From NCBI GenBank assembly GCA_964393835.1, contig CAYMUN010000005.1:1-64000 (forward strand): a DNA stretch of 64,000 bases, given 5' to 3'. Source of the stretch: CAYMUN01 sp964393835. Its GTDB lineage: Bacteria; Patescibacteriota; Saccharimonadia; Saccharimonadales; UBA4665. Under the pieces are notes generated by a model, which ran no database searches, was not told the origin of the DNA, and saw nothing but the letters and a program-made list of their open reading frames with translations. The position numbers and the translations under genes are program-made. This document shows positions 7,991 to 16,499 of this stretch, piece after piece (the stretch's first letter is position 1; each line of letters opens with the position of its first letter).

Positions 7991-8862
7991 GAGATATTCA
8001 GGATGACGATCCCGGTAACCACCATAACTGCACCGACGCGTCTCAATATACCAATCTTTTCCTTATCAAATACTGCTCCAAGCAACGAGCTCACCAATGG
8101 AGCACCTGAAGCAATAATAGTAATAATAATTACGCTTTTTGCGGCTTCTGAGCCGGTATAGAAAGCTATGTTGCCGATCATAGCTATAACGCCTGAGAGC
8201 ACGCCCACTCTGTTACGCAAGGATTTCTTCATAATCTCAACAGTTTTGGATCTATGCACTATCGCCAAGTAAGTGCAGGTGACAGCAAACCCGATAAAGT
8301 AAAGCAGCCCTAACAATGTTTGCCAGCTAACTTTTTGCACGATATCGTTAACGACAAAGAACGCCAGTCCCCACGCTAACGAGGCACCGAGCGCAAGTGC
8401 TGTTTCCTGGTGTAAAACTTTGATCGGGATTTTATTGTGATTCTTTTCGTAGGCCAAAAAGACGGCACCGGCAGCAATGCCCAGCATAGCGATAAACTGC
8501 GAGCTCACAAACACAACATTAAGAAAAATTAGCGACAGCGTGAGGGTTATAAGCGGATAAATACTCGACAATGGCACCACAATACCCACAAATCCCGTCG
8601 ACAAGGCTTTGATGAATAACAAATAGGCGGCCGTAAATAGTGCAGCCACCAGCGTGATCTTTAATAGAACTTCCAGATTTGGTACATGTATACCCGCAAA
8701 CGCCAATATGACTGCCATCATTAAAACGCCAGGTAAACTAATGACAAAATCTGTCTCAAACGAACCGAGCTTTTTACTGGTCTTTCCCGTCAACCAGTCA
8801 GAGGCTCCCCAGCTTATTAGCGCAATGAGTCCACTGACTGTAGCTATTTGTATGGTCGTCAT
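7987..8862 (-). CDS. EamA/DMT-family transporter
   Basis: 291 residues with about ten hydrophobic helices arranged as two five-helix EamA repeats (first repeat ends near LAYEKNHNK, second near the C-terminus with SLLGAVFDKEKIG, a typical late-EamA motif). Predicted inner-membrane metabolite exporter or importer. It starts eight bases after the glyS stop, so it is probably the second gene of the glyS transcript. No clear RBS is visible; translation may be coupled. Substrate unknown. Confidence 0.8.
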   Translation of the reverse strand: MTTIQIATVSGLIALISWGASDWLTGKTSKKLGSFETDFVISLPGVLMMAVILAFAGIHVPNLEVLLKITLVAALFTAAYLLFIKALSTGFVGIVVPLSSIYPLITLTLSLIFLNVVFVSSQFIAMLGIAAGAVFLAYEKNHNKIPIKVLHQETALALGASLAWGLAFFVVNDIVQKVSWQTLLGLLYFIGFAVTCTYLAIVHRSKTVEIMKKSLRNRVGVLSGVIAMIGNIAFYTGSEAAKSVIIITIIASGAPLVSSLLGAVFDKEKIGILRRVGAVMVVTGIVILNIS

Positions 8863-8870
8863 AATTTAAG

Positions 8871-10244
8871 CTATTCTGAGAGCTTCTCTATGAGTTCTGG
8901 AAGTGCTATACGTTGCTGTTTAGTAGTGTCGCGGTTGCGAACGGTTACGGTGCCGGCCGCGTCGCCTTCTAGGGTTTCGAAGTCGATAACGACGCAGTAT
9001 GGGGTACCGATTTCATCTTGGCGGCGGTAGCGTTTGCCGATGTTGCCGTTATCGTCCCACATGACAGCGCCGAATTCTTTTTTGAGCATGGTGTAGACTT
9101 CGCGAGCTTTGGTTACTAGCTCGGGCTTGTTCTTGAGTAGCGGTGAGACAGCAACTTTTACGGGGGCGAGATGATTGGGCAGTTTTAGCACTACGCGCTG
9201 CTCGCCGTTTACCTCGTCTACAGTGTAGGCGTTGGCGATCACGGCCATGACATTGCGGTCTAAGCCGTAGGTTGGTTCGATGACATGGGGGATGAATGGC
9301 GCGCTACCGTCTTTGGGTCGATACTCGAGATTTTTGCTGGAGGCTTGCTGGTGATTTTTGAGGTCAAAATCAGTTCTATAGGCCAGGCCGCCAATCTCAT
9401 CAAAACCAAGTGATGGAAAATCGTAATAAAAGTCGATGGTGCGTTTGCTGTAGTGTGCCCGATCCTCTGCTAGGACTTCGACTTCTTTGAGACGGTCTTT
9501 GCTCAGGCCGAGCTTGTCGTACCAAGCCAGCGTAAACAGACGCCAGGCCTCAAAGTCCTTTTCCCAGTCGGCTTCCTGGACAAAGTACTCGAGCTCCATG
9601 ATCTCCAGCTCCCGCAGGCGGAAAATAAAGTTGCCGGGGCTGATTTCGTTGCGAAACGACTTGCCTATTTGAGCAAGGCCAAATGGTAGATCAGGATAAA
9701 AACTATCGATGACGTTTTTAAAGTTCGTAAACATGCCCTGGGCGGTTTCGGGGCGCAGATAGGCCACGGAGTCTTCGGTCTCCGTGGCACCAACGTTGGT
9801 TTTAAACATCATGTTGAACTGGGCGGGGGCGCCAAGCTCATTGCCGTCTGGACTCTTGATATTTTTTTCTGTAACGATTTTGGCCATCTGCTCGAGACTC
9901 ATGGCGTCAACATTCTCCACGCCGTTGTCTTCTAGCAAGTGGTCGAGGCGATAGCGCTTTTTATTCTTAATATCTTCGATGAGCGGATCGTTAAAGGTAT
10001 CTATGTGCCCACTCGCCTGCCACACTTTCGGATTCATTAGGACAGTGGTGTCGACGCCATACATGTCTTCGCGATCCTCGACAAAGGTCTTCCACCACAG
10101 ATTGGTGATGTTGCGCTTGAGGGCGACGCCGAGCGGGCCGTAGTCCCAGGTGCCGGCCAGGCCGCCATAGATCTCACTGCCCTGATAAATGAAACCACGG
10201 CGTTTGGCGAGGCTAACTATGTCTTCGAGGGATGCATCGCTCAT
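8871..10244 (-). CDS. glyS: Glycyl-tRNA synthetase, single-chain dimeric type
   Basis: 457 residues. Class II motifs are clear: SFRNEISPGNFIFRLREL (motif 2) and EPTYGLDRNVMAVI (motif 3), plus the GlyRS-specific N-terminal RRGFIYQGSEIYGGLAGTWDYGP. This is the alpha2 GlyRS of archaea, eukaryotes and some bacteria, not the two-subunit GlyQ/GlyS enzyme. A C-terminal anticodon-binding domain follows. An in-frame GTG at 10250 would sit two bases from the TATAAT box (10253-10258), so the ATG at 10244, eight bases away, is preferred as a leaderless start. Cotranscribed with the downstream transporter. Confidence 0.95.
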   Translation of the reverse strand: MSDASLEDIVSLAKRRGFIYQGSEIYGGLAGTWDYGPLGVALKRNITNLWWKTFVEDREDMYGVDTTVLMNPKVWQASGHIDTFNDPLIEDIKNKKRYRLDHLLEDNGVENVDAMSLEQMAKIVTEKNIKSPDGNELGAPAQFNMMFKTNVGATETEDSVAYLRPETAQGMFTNFKNVIDSFYPDLPFGLAQIGKSFRNEISPGNFIFRLRELEIMELEYFVQEADWEKDFEAWRLFTLAWYDKLGLSKDRLKEVEVLAEDRAHYSKRTIDFYYDFPSLGFDEIGGLAYRTDFDLKNHQQASSKNLEYRPKDGSAPFIPHVIEPTYGLDRNVMAVIANAYTVDEVNGEQRVVLKLPNHLAPVKVAVSPLLKNKPELVTKAREVYTMLKKEFGAVMWDDNGNIGKRYRRQDEIGTPYCVVIDFETLEGDAAGTVTVRNRDTTKQQRIALPELIEKLSE

Positions 10245-10262
10245 ATGCACCGATTATATCAG

Positions 10263-10757
10263 TTAATGGTGCAGTTTTGTTTTTTCGGTAGCAAAGAGTA
10301 CGGCGTGGCGGACTTGGCCTACTTTAGGTGGCACTACCCAGTGCAAGACACTGGCGCCCCACATCACGGCGGTACCCTGAGGTACTTCCTGGTTGCTGAC
10401 CCTGCCAAACGAAGAACAGACATCAATAGGGCCGTCTAAGGGAATAAAGGCGACATTTCCCCCAAATCGCATGGCATATTCGGCATAGTACTGACTGTGG
10501 TATAGAGGGTTGTCGCGATCACCGAATCGATGCAGGCTAGCAGTAGAATATACCTGGCTGCGATTATTGAGCTGCTGTCCCAAAGCCCTGATGGCCACTG
10601 GTACCTCAGGCATAATGAGATCGAATTCCCGGGTGGTTTCTCGGAAACCTAGGTCATGGGCAATTGCTACCAAATCCACTAAATGAGAGTCGCTAACAAA
10701 ACCTCCCTCTCCGGAAGTTGCCCGCTCAACATTTTGCATGCCTGCTAGGGTAACCAT
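10263..10757 (-). CDS. Hypothetical protein, possible double-stranded beta-helix fold
   Basis: 164 residues, soluble. The C-terminal half (GGNVAFIPLDG, then TAVMWGASVLHWVVPPKVGQVRHAVLFAT) has the alternating pattern and late HW...G-x-x-RH...F spacing seen in cupin or 2-oxoglutarate dioxygenase barrels, but a full HxD...H triad cannot be established. Function unknown. TATAAT lies 15 bases before the ATG; an internal ATG six codons later is an alternative start. Confidence 0.5.
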   Translation of the reverse strand: MVTLAGMQNVERATSGEGGFVSDSHLVDLVAIAHDLGFRETTREFDLIMPEVPVAIRALGQQLNNRSQVYSTASLHRFGDRDNPLYHSQYYAEYAMRFGGNVAFIPLDGPIDVCSSFGRVSNQEVPQGTAVMWGASVLHWVVPPKVGQVRHAVLFATEKTKLHH

Positions 10758-10799
10758 AATACTTAAGCGGAATTATACGCTTTGTTTTAGGGCGCGCAA

Positions 10800-10823
10800 G
10801 CACATTTTTTTGTGCAAATTTTT
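10800..10823 (+). terminator. Weak hairpin with T-run on the non-coding strand
   Basis: GCACA (10800-10804) and TGTGC (10811-10815) around a six-T loop, followed by AAATTTTT. It lies between the recO stop and the next minus-strand gene, pointing against their direction. Weak stem. Confidence 0.3.
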
Positions 10824-10843
10824 ACAAGGTGTGAGCTATTTTT

Positions 10844-11536
10844 TTAGACACGAACATAGGTTTGGAGCATGGTTTGTACCAGGGGTAGCACTGTGGTGGT
10901 GAGGTTTTCGCTGCCCTCGACCTGAGCCAAAATCTTGGGCTGATTGCCACTAAATAGCAACCGCAAAAATTTTAGGTCGTCGGTCGTGAATCCGCCTTGT
11001 GGATGCAACGTAAAGGCCACGGCGTCATAATCAAAATTGTACGCCTTCCCGGCAACCAGTTTTTCACCGCTAGTGGTCGTTTGGAGATTGGGCCAGTGGC
11101 CAGCTTGGCGCAGCAGCTGGGCGCTAAACCACAGCCGGATAAGCGTAGTATCGATGGCCAGGTCGTTGAGAGCTCCAAAAGCCTGCTGGAGCAGCTCAAA
11201 GTATTCCGGCTCGGGTTGATCCTCAGTGGCCTTGTTAAGGATTTTGATAAGCTCGTAACCGAGTTGCACCCGGTCGATAGCCTCAACTATACGACCGTAA
11301 TATGTAATCAGCCGGGTCGAAACCAGCGTGCCGATCTCACCCCGGCCGTGCATGTAACTGATATCGCTGACACTAAACAACTCAATGCCGCCGGCCAGCT
11401 TACTCTTTTGGCGGCGGACACCCCGGGCCATTAGCCGCAATTTACCCTGATCAGGCGTCAGCACGGTCAGGATGCGGTCAGCCTCGCCGTAATCAGTCCG
11501 GCTGAGGATTATGCCGCGGGTCTGCAGCTGTTTCAT
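10844..11536 (-). CDS. recO: DNA repair protein RecO
   Basis: 230 residues from ATG 11536. The N-terminal OB fold (TRGIILSRTDYGEADRILTV, then KLRLMARGVRRQKSKLAG) matches RecO, which loads RecA on SSB-coated DNA with RecR. The helical C-terminal half lacks an obvious four-cysteine zinc site, as in many bacterial RecO proteins. The open frame continues upstream, but the chosen ATG overlaps the stop of the receiver-like gene as ATGA, indicating translational coupling. It is the third gene of a transcript starting at the degenerate kinase gene. Confidence 0.9.
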   Translation of the reverse strand: MKQLQTRGIILSRTDYGEADRILTVLTPDQGKLRLMARGVRRQKSKLAGGIELFSVSDISYMHGRGEIGTLVSTRLITYYGRIVEAIDRVQLGYELIKILNKATEDQPEPEYFELLQQAFGALNDLAIDTTLIRLWFSAQLLRQAGHWPNLQTTTSGEKLVAGKAYNFDYDAVAFTLHPQGGFTTDDLKFLRLLFSGNQPKILAQVEGSENLTTTVLPLVQTMLQTYVRV

Positions 11537-11928
11537 GTGGCCTGGGTTACTAGCGGCAATTCGGCAGTCACGACGGCTACCAGCTGGCGTAAAGACGTTT
11601 GTGGTTTGTAGAGATAAGCGCGGACGCCCAGCTCTTCGGTCAATAACCGCCAACTCGGCTGGAATTCGGCGACCGGCACCTGGGTCTGGATGATCACTGG
11701 GATGGCCTGCCACTCCGGATACGAGCGAAATTCATACAGGAATTCAATACCGGAATGCTCCACTAGCTGTAATTCCAGGATTACCAGCTCCGGACGGCCC
11801 TGGTCAGCGGCCAGGATTGCTGCCTGGGCGCTATTAGCCGCTGCCACTTGGTAGCCGGCAACAGTCAGGGCCTGGTGGTAGGTTTCGGCCAACAGGCGGT
11901 CAGGTTCGACTAAGAGTAGTTGGGCCAC
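11533..11928 (-). CDS. Degenerate response-regulator receiver domain protein
   Basis: 131 residues, one CheY-like fold with no output domain. The start LLLVEPDRLLAETYHQAL replaces the usual acidic pair (DD) by E8-P-D10. At the phosphoacceptor position the usual LLD reads ILEL: Asp is replaced by Glu (E52), a phosphomimetic-type change. The switch Thr (IIQTQ) and conserved Lys (LYKPQ) remain. It is sandwiched between a similarly degenerate kinase-like gene, five bases upstream, and recO, with which it overlaps by ATGA. Probably a scaffold or constitutively on-like partner; the role in repair is inferred from coupling only. Confidence 0.8.
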   Translation of the reverse strand: MAQLLLVEPDRLLAETYHQALTVAGYQVAAANSAQAAILAADQGRPELVILELQLVEHSGIEFLYEFRSYPEWQAIPVIIQTQVPVAEFQPSWRLLTEELGVRAYLYKPQTSLRQLVAVVTAELPLVTQAT

Positions 11929-11933
11929 TTTGG

Positions 11934-12647
11934 TTATACCAATTGTAATTGATGGTTTGGCTGGAGGACGGTGCCCAAACCGTACAAGCGGTGGTGCCGA
12001 GACGCCTTGAGCTGCAGCTGCATGGCTCCCAGGATTGTGTCGGCGACAAAAATGCCCGCACCACTGGTATGAGTCAGGCTCATGAGCGGTTGGCGGCTGC
12101 GTTTTTGCAAAGCACGGCCCTTTTTGAGTGCCTGGTTGCTGAGCTGCGGCGTATCGGTGTACAGGCCGGCGACTATGCCATAACGGCTGCGATGAGTGGC
12201 CAGCTGCAGTTTGAGTTGCGGACTGTCTTGAGCTGGCAGGGCCTCTATCAGGGCCGCGCCCAATGAGACCAGGGCCGCTTGTAAGCCTTGACGATGAGCG
12301 AGCACCGGGCCATAGCGCCCAGCAATGTTTAGCCGGAGCTCGACGCCGTAGCTTTTAGCCAGCGCGTCGAGCTGTTGGCCGGTGTCATACAGTACCGAAG
12401 AAACAGAGACAGATTCGAGCTGGAGCAGCTCGGGCTGGAGCGCTAGCCGTACCCCGAGGGCATAATTGTCGAGGAGCCTAAGCGCCGTATCGGCAGTGTT
12501 TTGGATAAGTGCCAGGTCGGTCGAGCCGCTAAGTCTGCCCTGTTCGGCCTGGCGGCCAATCTGGAGCAGGGGCAACTTTAACTCTTCAGCAATACTCAGC
12601 AGGAGCTGCTGCGATACAATCCCCGGATCGCTTCCCTCGTGCGCCAT
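11934..12647 (-). CDS. Degenerate histidine-kinase-like protein
   Basis: 237 residues, no membrane segment. The dimerisation-phosphotransfer-like helix reads IAEELKLPLLQIG (residues 19-31) and aligns with the SHELRTPL box, but Glu (E21) stands where the phosphorylated His should be. The ATPase-like half has SLGAALIEALP in place of an Asn-containing N box, and a degraded G2-like GAGIFVADTILGA. Catalysis is therefore unlikely. TATACT (12655-12660) ends seven bases before the ATG, a leaderless start. It is followed at once by the receiver-like gene and recO. HK ancestry is judged from motif layout, moderate confidence. Confidence 0.65.
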   Translation of the reverse strand: MAHEGSDPGIVSQQLLLSIAEELKLPLLQIGRQAEQGRLSGSTDLALIQNTADTALRLLDNYALGVRLALQPELLQLESVSVSSVLYDTGQQLDALAKSYGVELRLNIAGRYGPVLAHRQGLQAALVSLGAALIEALPAQDSPQLKLQLATHRSRYGIVAGLYTDTPQLSNQALKKGRALQKRSRQPLMSLTHTSGAGIFVADTILGAMQLQLKASRHHRLYGLGTVLQPNHQLQLV

Positions 12648-12654
12648 TACTGCT

Positions 12655-12660
12655 AGTATA
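12655..12660 (-). promoter_or_regulatory. -10 element of the kinase-like/receiver-like/recO transcript
   Basis: TATACT on the minus strand, seven bases before ATG 12647. No good -35. Likely leaderless start of the three-gene unit. Confidence 0.55.
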
Positions 12661-12666
12661 GCTCAA

Positions 12667-13344
12667 CTATGGCACGAAGCTGAAATTGGGCAAGATATTG
12701 GCGTTAAAGTCACCCTGGTACTGGTCGCCTTGGGTGTAAATCTTGAGGGTGTCCGACCGAAGTGGTAAAACAATCATATCGACGTGTTTTTCATCTTTAT
12801 TTGAGGTTAGCTGGCCGGTCAGCCGGACACCGACGATGGACGGCAGCTTGGGTAGCGCGTAGGCACTAATATTCAAAGGGACGCCACTTCTTTGTTGCTG
12901 GGCAAAATTCTGTAAGACCTGGGCGTACGGCTGATGGACAACTTGGACGCGCAAGGCAAAAATCGAAGCCAGATTAGTAATGCTCGGCACCACATCAGGT
13001 GAAAAGTAGCCATCCACCGAGGCCTGACCGACACCGCTGGTGTCGACATAGCCGCTCCACGTCTTAGGGTAGCTAATTGACAGACTGCCAGCCGTGTCCG
13101 GGCCGTGATAAATTTTGAGCGGCTGTTTTTCTTTTTCGATGAATTCTTTAGTTTTGGCGGCCGCCTCGGCCTGGCGAGCGGCTTCGGTCGCATCGGCAAC
13201 GATACTGTCGACATCGTTTTTATATTTTTGCTGTTGGCTATACGACCAAGCGCCAAAACCTAAAGCCCCCAGTAACAGCATGATTACCAAGATCAGTAAA
13301 ACCAGCAAGCCGCTGACGGCACCATCTTGGTTACGGTTAATCAT
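12667..13344 (-). CDS. Membrane-anchored protein with coiled-coil and PsbP-like extracellular part
   Basis: 225 residues. One N-terminal membrane helix (about residues 11-32, LLVLLILVIMLLLGALGFGAW region), then an Ala/Lys/Glu-rich coiled coil (about 40-72), then a globular outer part containing SLSISYPKTWSGYVD, a strand pattern like PsbP/DUF1795-type lipoprotein domains. It ends SFVP. A possible -10 TACCAT lies seven bases before the ATG. Function unknown; surface-exposed location inferred. Confidence 0.65.
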   Translation of the reverse strand: MINRNQDGAVSGLLVLLILVIMLLLGALGFGAWSYSQQQKYKNDVDSIVADATEAARQAEAAAKTKEFIEKEKQPLKIYHGPDTAGSLSISYPKTWSGYVDTSGVGQASVDGYFSPDVVPSITNLASIFALRVQVVHQPYAQVLQNFAQQQRSGVPLNISAYALPKLPSIVGVRLTGQLTSNKDEKHVDMIVLPLRSDTLKIYTQGDQYQGDFNANILPNFSFVP

Positions 13345-13394
13345 ACGGTCAATGGTACCCTAGAACTCGCCCCTTTGGCAACAGGTAGCTCCCG

Positions 13395-13883
13395 CTAGTT
13401 ATAGGAATAGCAGAATACGCCGTCTTTTTCGGTGGCGACCTCCTGCCCCGGTATAGTGAACGCAAAACTCACGAGCTTGACCGGTTTATGCTTGTATTGT
13501 ATAACTTTTTTATCCAGCTTTGACATGTATTTTGGCAATAAAAATACAAAGATAGCCTGGGCTGTGGGCCATGACATGCGCCAAAAATCACCCCATATAA
13601 CCCGTACCTGTTTACGGTAGCGACGAGTGCGCAACCAGGCCACCAGCGCCAACAGCGGGTTTAGTTCGTAGCCGACTACGTTGATTCCCTGCCTAGCGGC
13701 GGCAATCAGGACTTTGCCGTCACCACAGCCGAGCTCTAAGAGTGTCTGGCCGGGCTGGAGGTCGGCTAGCTCAAGGGCCGCTTTGACTTGGGGCTGAAGC
13801 GTCGGCACATAGGGCGCGCCGACCAATAAGACGCCGGCAAAACAGACTGCCAGCAATAACCCAATGACCAGTATAAAACTCAT
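13395..13883 (-). CDS. Membrane-anchored class I SAM-dependent methyltransferase
   Basis: 162 residues. A short N-terminal hydrophobic helix (about 3-21) precedes a Rossmann methyltransferase domain with LLELGCGDGKVLIAAA (motif I, SAM binding) and VVGYELNPLLALVAWLR (motif II acidic residue). This layout resembles the FAM173-type protein-lysine methyltransferases, though the substrate here is unknown. Start ATG overlaps the xseB stop by four bases (ATGA), placing it as the third gene of xseA-xseB. Confidence 0.75.
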   Translation of the reverse strand: MSFILVIGLLLAVCFAGVLLVGAPYVPTLQPQVKAALELADLQPGQTLLELGCGDGKVLIAAARQGINVVGYELNPLLALVAWLRTRRYRKQVRVIWGDFWRMSWPTAQAIFVFLLPKYMSKLDKKVIQYKHKPVKLVSFAFTIPGQEVATEKDGVFCYSYN

Positions 13884-14095
13884 GAATCCGGATTATTAAA
13901 CTTGGCTTTGAGCTGTTTGACCGTATTTTCGGCTGCCCCCAGGTACTGCTCGAGCTGCCGCACCAGCTCGAGACCGCGCTGGTATTGCGTAAGCGCCATG
14001 TCAATATCAAGGTCTTCGCGCTGTAATTCCAGCATAACAGCGTCCAGTTCGGTTTTGAGCGTTTGGTAGGTTGGAGTCGATTTAGCTTTGGTCAT
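13880..14095 (-). CDS. xseB: Exodeoxyribonuclease VII small subunit
   Basis: 71 residues, the usual size. Helical with the XseB pattern: YQTLKTELDAVMLELQREDLD then LTQYQRGLELVRQLEQYLG. It partners the large subunit XseA, encoded four bases upstream, in single-strand exonuclease activity. ATGA overlap with the downstream methyltransferase gene. Confidence 0.9.
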   Translation of the reverse strand: MTKAKSTPTYQTLKTELDAVMLELQREDLDIDMALTQYQRGLELVRQLEQYLGAAENTVKQLKAKFNNPDS

Positions 14096-14099
14096 GCGC

Positions 14100-15236
14100 T
14101 CAGGCTTTCTCCGGCTTTACTTGGTTAACGATGGCCGTAAACCGACCGTCGGCCAGCTGTATTTCCACTATAGCATCCGCCGACACTTCACGGGTGCTAC
14201 GTAGTACCTGGGCCTTATGGCGGACGATAGCGTAGCCGCGGCGCAGGATCGCCTGCGGGTTTAAAGCTGCCAGTAAACGGCTGACATGTGCTAGGGATTC
14301 TGTAGCCTGATCTAATATCTGTTCTACATGCCGGTGCAAAATGGTTGTTTGCTGCTGGAGCTCCTGGCGGGCGGCCAGCAACTGCCAATCGCCTGCTTGT
14401 TGCAGCTGATTTACCAAGGCCCCTAAACTCGCTAAGGCCTGGACGCGATCCGGCACCAACAGTTCGGCGGCATTGCTAGGCGTACTAGCCCGGCAATCAG
14501 CGGCTAATTCGGCTAGAGACAGGTCGATTTCGTGGCCGATAGCCACCAGTGTCGGCACGCGGCTGGCCGCGACCGCCCGGGTTACTTGCTCGGTGCTAAA
14601 GGCTGCCAGGTCTTCGGCGCTGCCGCCGCCGCGAATGACCACCAAGACCTCCGGTGGCTGGGCCTGGGCGTTAAACTGCTCGAGGGCGGCCACGACTTGT
14701 GAGGCGGCTGGCTCACCCTGCACCTGGACGTCAATCAGTTCAATTGCCACGCCCTGCCAACGGGCATTTAAAATCTTAATAAAATCAGCGTAGGCTGCCG
14801 ACTGTTTGGAGGTGATGAGACCGATCCGGGCGGGCGGATAGGCCAGTGGTCGCTTGCGCTCCACCTCAAATAGGCCCTCAGCCTCCAGTTTGCGGCGCAG
14901 CAGTTCGGCAGCCCGACGAATAGTCCCCTCCCCGGCCGGTTGGATAGACATGACATTGACGCTAAAGCCGTAGAGCTGGTGCAGCCGCGGCTGACCACGG
15001 ACTTTGAGCAGCATGCCGTCCTCCAGCGGCCCCGGCAACTGATACACCGTGCCAAAAAACTTGACGCTGGCCGTCTCGTCTTTGAGATCGAAATAGACCC
15101 ACCGGTTTTTACTGACCCGCAGGTTGGCCAGCTCACCAGTAATAATGACACTGGGGTAGGCGTATTCCAGTGTCTGGTTAAGCAAGGCGACGAATTCGCC
15201 GACGCCCAGCTCTAGGGCCTCGATTTCAGCTACCAT
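14100..15236 (-). CDS. xseA: Exodeoxyribonuclease VII large subunit
   Basis: 378 residues. The N-terminal OB domain (VIITGELANLRVSKNRWVYFDL) is followed by the catalytic domain with RIGLITSKQSAAYADF, VVIRGGGSAEDLAAF and IGHEIDLSLAELAADCRASTPSNAAEL, all XseA hallmarks. A helical coiled-coil region then a C-terminal GYAIVR segment complete it. ATG 15236 is chosen over ATG 15263 because GGAG lies six bases before it. It overlaps the end of the flippase-like gene by 11 bases, so it is likely cotranscribed. Confidence 0.93.
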   Translation of the reverse strand: MVAEIEALELGVGEFVALLNQTLEYAYPSVIITGELANLRVSKNRWVYFDLKDETASVKFFGTVYQLPGPLEDGMLLKVRGQPRLHQLYGFSVNVMSIQPAGEGTIRRAAELLRRKLEAEGLFEVERKRPLAYPPARIGLITSKQSAAYADFIKILNARWQGVAIELIDVQVQGEPAASQVVAALEQFNAQAQPPEVLVVIRGGGSAEDLAAFSTEQVTRAVAASRVPTLVAIGHEIDLSLAELAADCRASTPSNAAELLVPDRVQALASLGALVNQLQQAGDWQLLAARQELQQQTTILHRHVEQILDQATESLAHVSRLLAALNPQAILRRGYAIVRHKAQVLRSTREVSADAIVEIQLADGRFTAIVNQVKPEKA

Positions 15237-16290
15237 GCGCTGCTCCGGCCGGCTTTTCACCATGCCCCAAGGCCTTTTGGTAGAGATAGTAGCCGGGCGG
15301 AATCTGCACTGCGGTGGTGATCACGCGGTACATCACTGTTACCGGCAGGCTAACTCCGGCAGGCACGCCGGCGCTCACCAGTACCGCTGTCATCAGCGCC
15401 TCGTAGATACCGACTCCACCCGGCAATACTGATACCAGGCCAGCGAAATTGGCTACGGCGTAAGCGATGATTACCGCCCCGATATTAACGAATTCACCAA
15501 AGGCGATGTAGACTACGTAGAGCGCCATGATCTCAGTGGCATTGGCTAGCAAGGCGTACCAAAATGGTTTTTTCAGCTGCGTATAATTATCTTTAATTGC
15601 CCGGTAATTATCATGAAAATCGTCAAATACTTGCCGGGCCCGGCCGATATTAATCGTCTCCGGATGGCTGGGCCGTACCAGCTGGATGATGCGGTTGAGT
15701 AGCTTGGTTACGCCGGTAAAGAAACTATTGATTCGCCGCTGGCTGCCGACGATATAAGCAAAAGCTACGGTACCGACCAGCAGCAGTGTCGACAAGGTGG
15801 CGGCCACCAAGATGGTCAAATTGCTGACCCGACCCATGATCGATAGCGATAGCAGCCCAAAGACAATCAGCACCTCAAACGACAAAAATGTCAGTGCCAG
15901 TTTCATGATATGCACCAGCGTCGCTTTGCCGCCGGTTAATTTTTCACCTTGCCGCAATCGCAGGCTAAAGTACGAAATGCCGGTGACGCCGCCACTAGGA
16001 AACACATGATTCACAAAGTTTAATTCCAGTGACATTCGAAACAGAAACTTATAGGGCAGCTTGTTGCCGACGATGCCAAACAGTCCCTGGTAGAGATTGG
16101 TTTGGGCATGGTAATTCAGCGCCTCAATCGGCACGATTAATAGCAGCGCCCAGCCGTTAACCTTTTTAATATTATTGAGCGTATCCCCCAGTTGGCCACG
16201 CAGCGCGTAGGCCAATCCTACCAGCGCCACGATAGTGACGATATTAAGAATTAACTTCCATCTTTTTCGTAACCAGTGGGTCTCACTCAT
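15226..16290 (-). CDS. Flippase-like (YbhN/UPF0104, LPG-synthase TM region) membrane protein
   Basis: 354 residues, about eight membrane helices. Family features include VNHVFPSGGVTGISYFSLRLR in the middle and LVSVLPGGVGIYEALMTAVLVSAGVP near the end, both characteristic of the lysylphosphatidylglycerol-synthetase TM region family. There is no C-terminal aminoacyl-transfer domain, so it is a putative lipid-handling or transport protein. TATAAT (16299-16304) ends eight bases before the ATG: leaderless. Heads the flippase-xseA-xseB-methyltransferase run. Confidence 0.85.
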   Translation of the reverse strand: MSETHWLRKRWKLILNIVTIVALVGLAYALRGQLGDTLNNIKKVNGWALLLIVPIEALNYHAQTNLYQGLFGIVGNKLPYKFLFRMSLELNFVNHVFPSGGVTGISYFSLRLRQGEKLTGGKATLVHIMKLALTFLSFEVLIVFGLLSLSIMGRVSNLTILVAATLSTLLLVGTVAFAYIVGSQRRINSFFTGVTKLLNRIIQLVRPSHPETINIGRARQVFDDFHDNYRAIKDNYTQLKKPFWYALLANATEIMALYVVYIAFGEFVNIGAVIIAYAVANFAGLVSVLPGGVGIYEALMTAVLVSAGVPAGVSLPVTVMYRVITTAVQIPPGYYLYQKALGHGEKPAGAAHGS

Positions 16291-16396
16291 ACCCGTCTAT
16301 TATAGCCTAGTGGCCGGCGATGTAGCGTTTTCTCGCCACTATAACCGCGGCAAGTTTCCTGGTGGGGTCTAAATCTAGTAGTATAAAGTAAGCAGT

Positions 16397-16423
16397 TACC
16401 TTACAATACCTTATGATATAAGG
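16397..16423 (+). promoter_or_regulatory. Three phased half-sites, likely operator for the adjacent RHH regulator
   Basis: TACCTTA at 16397-16403 and 16407-16413 and the inverted TATAAGG at 16417-16423 are spaced exactly ten bases apart; the last two form a CCTTAT-GAT-ATAAGG palindrome. Such phased short half-sites are typical of ribbon-helix-helix repressors. They lie about 75 bases before the RHH start at 16500, so autoregulation is likely but inferred. Confidence 0.55.
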
Positions 16424-16448
16424 CGGATGCGACATACTCCACCCACAT

Positions 16449-16464
16449 GGGGAGAACACTCCCC
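16449..16464 (+). promoter_or_regulatory. GC-rich hairpin in the leader of the RHH gene
   Basis: GGGGAG and CTCCCC form a perfect six-base stem around an AACA tetraloop, 35 bases before the GTG start. No T-run follows, so it is not a simple terminator; it may stabilise the leader or shape RBS access. Confidence 0.4.
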
Positions 16465-16499
16465 GCAAATCACGATGAATAATGAATAAAGGAGCTAAA

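Noticed and set aside
11536..11713. N-terminal extension of RecO
   Set aside because: The extension is the receiver-like gene read in another frame; RecO homology begins at ATG 11536.
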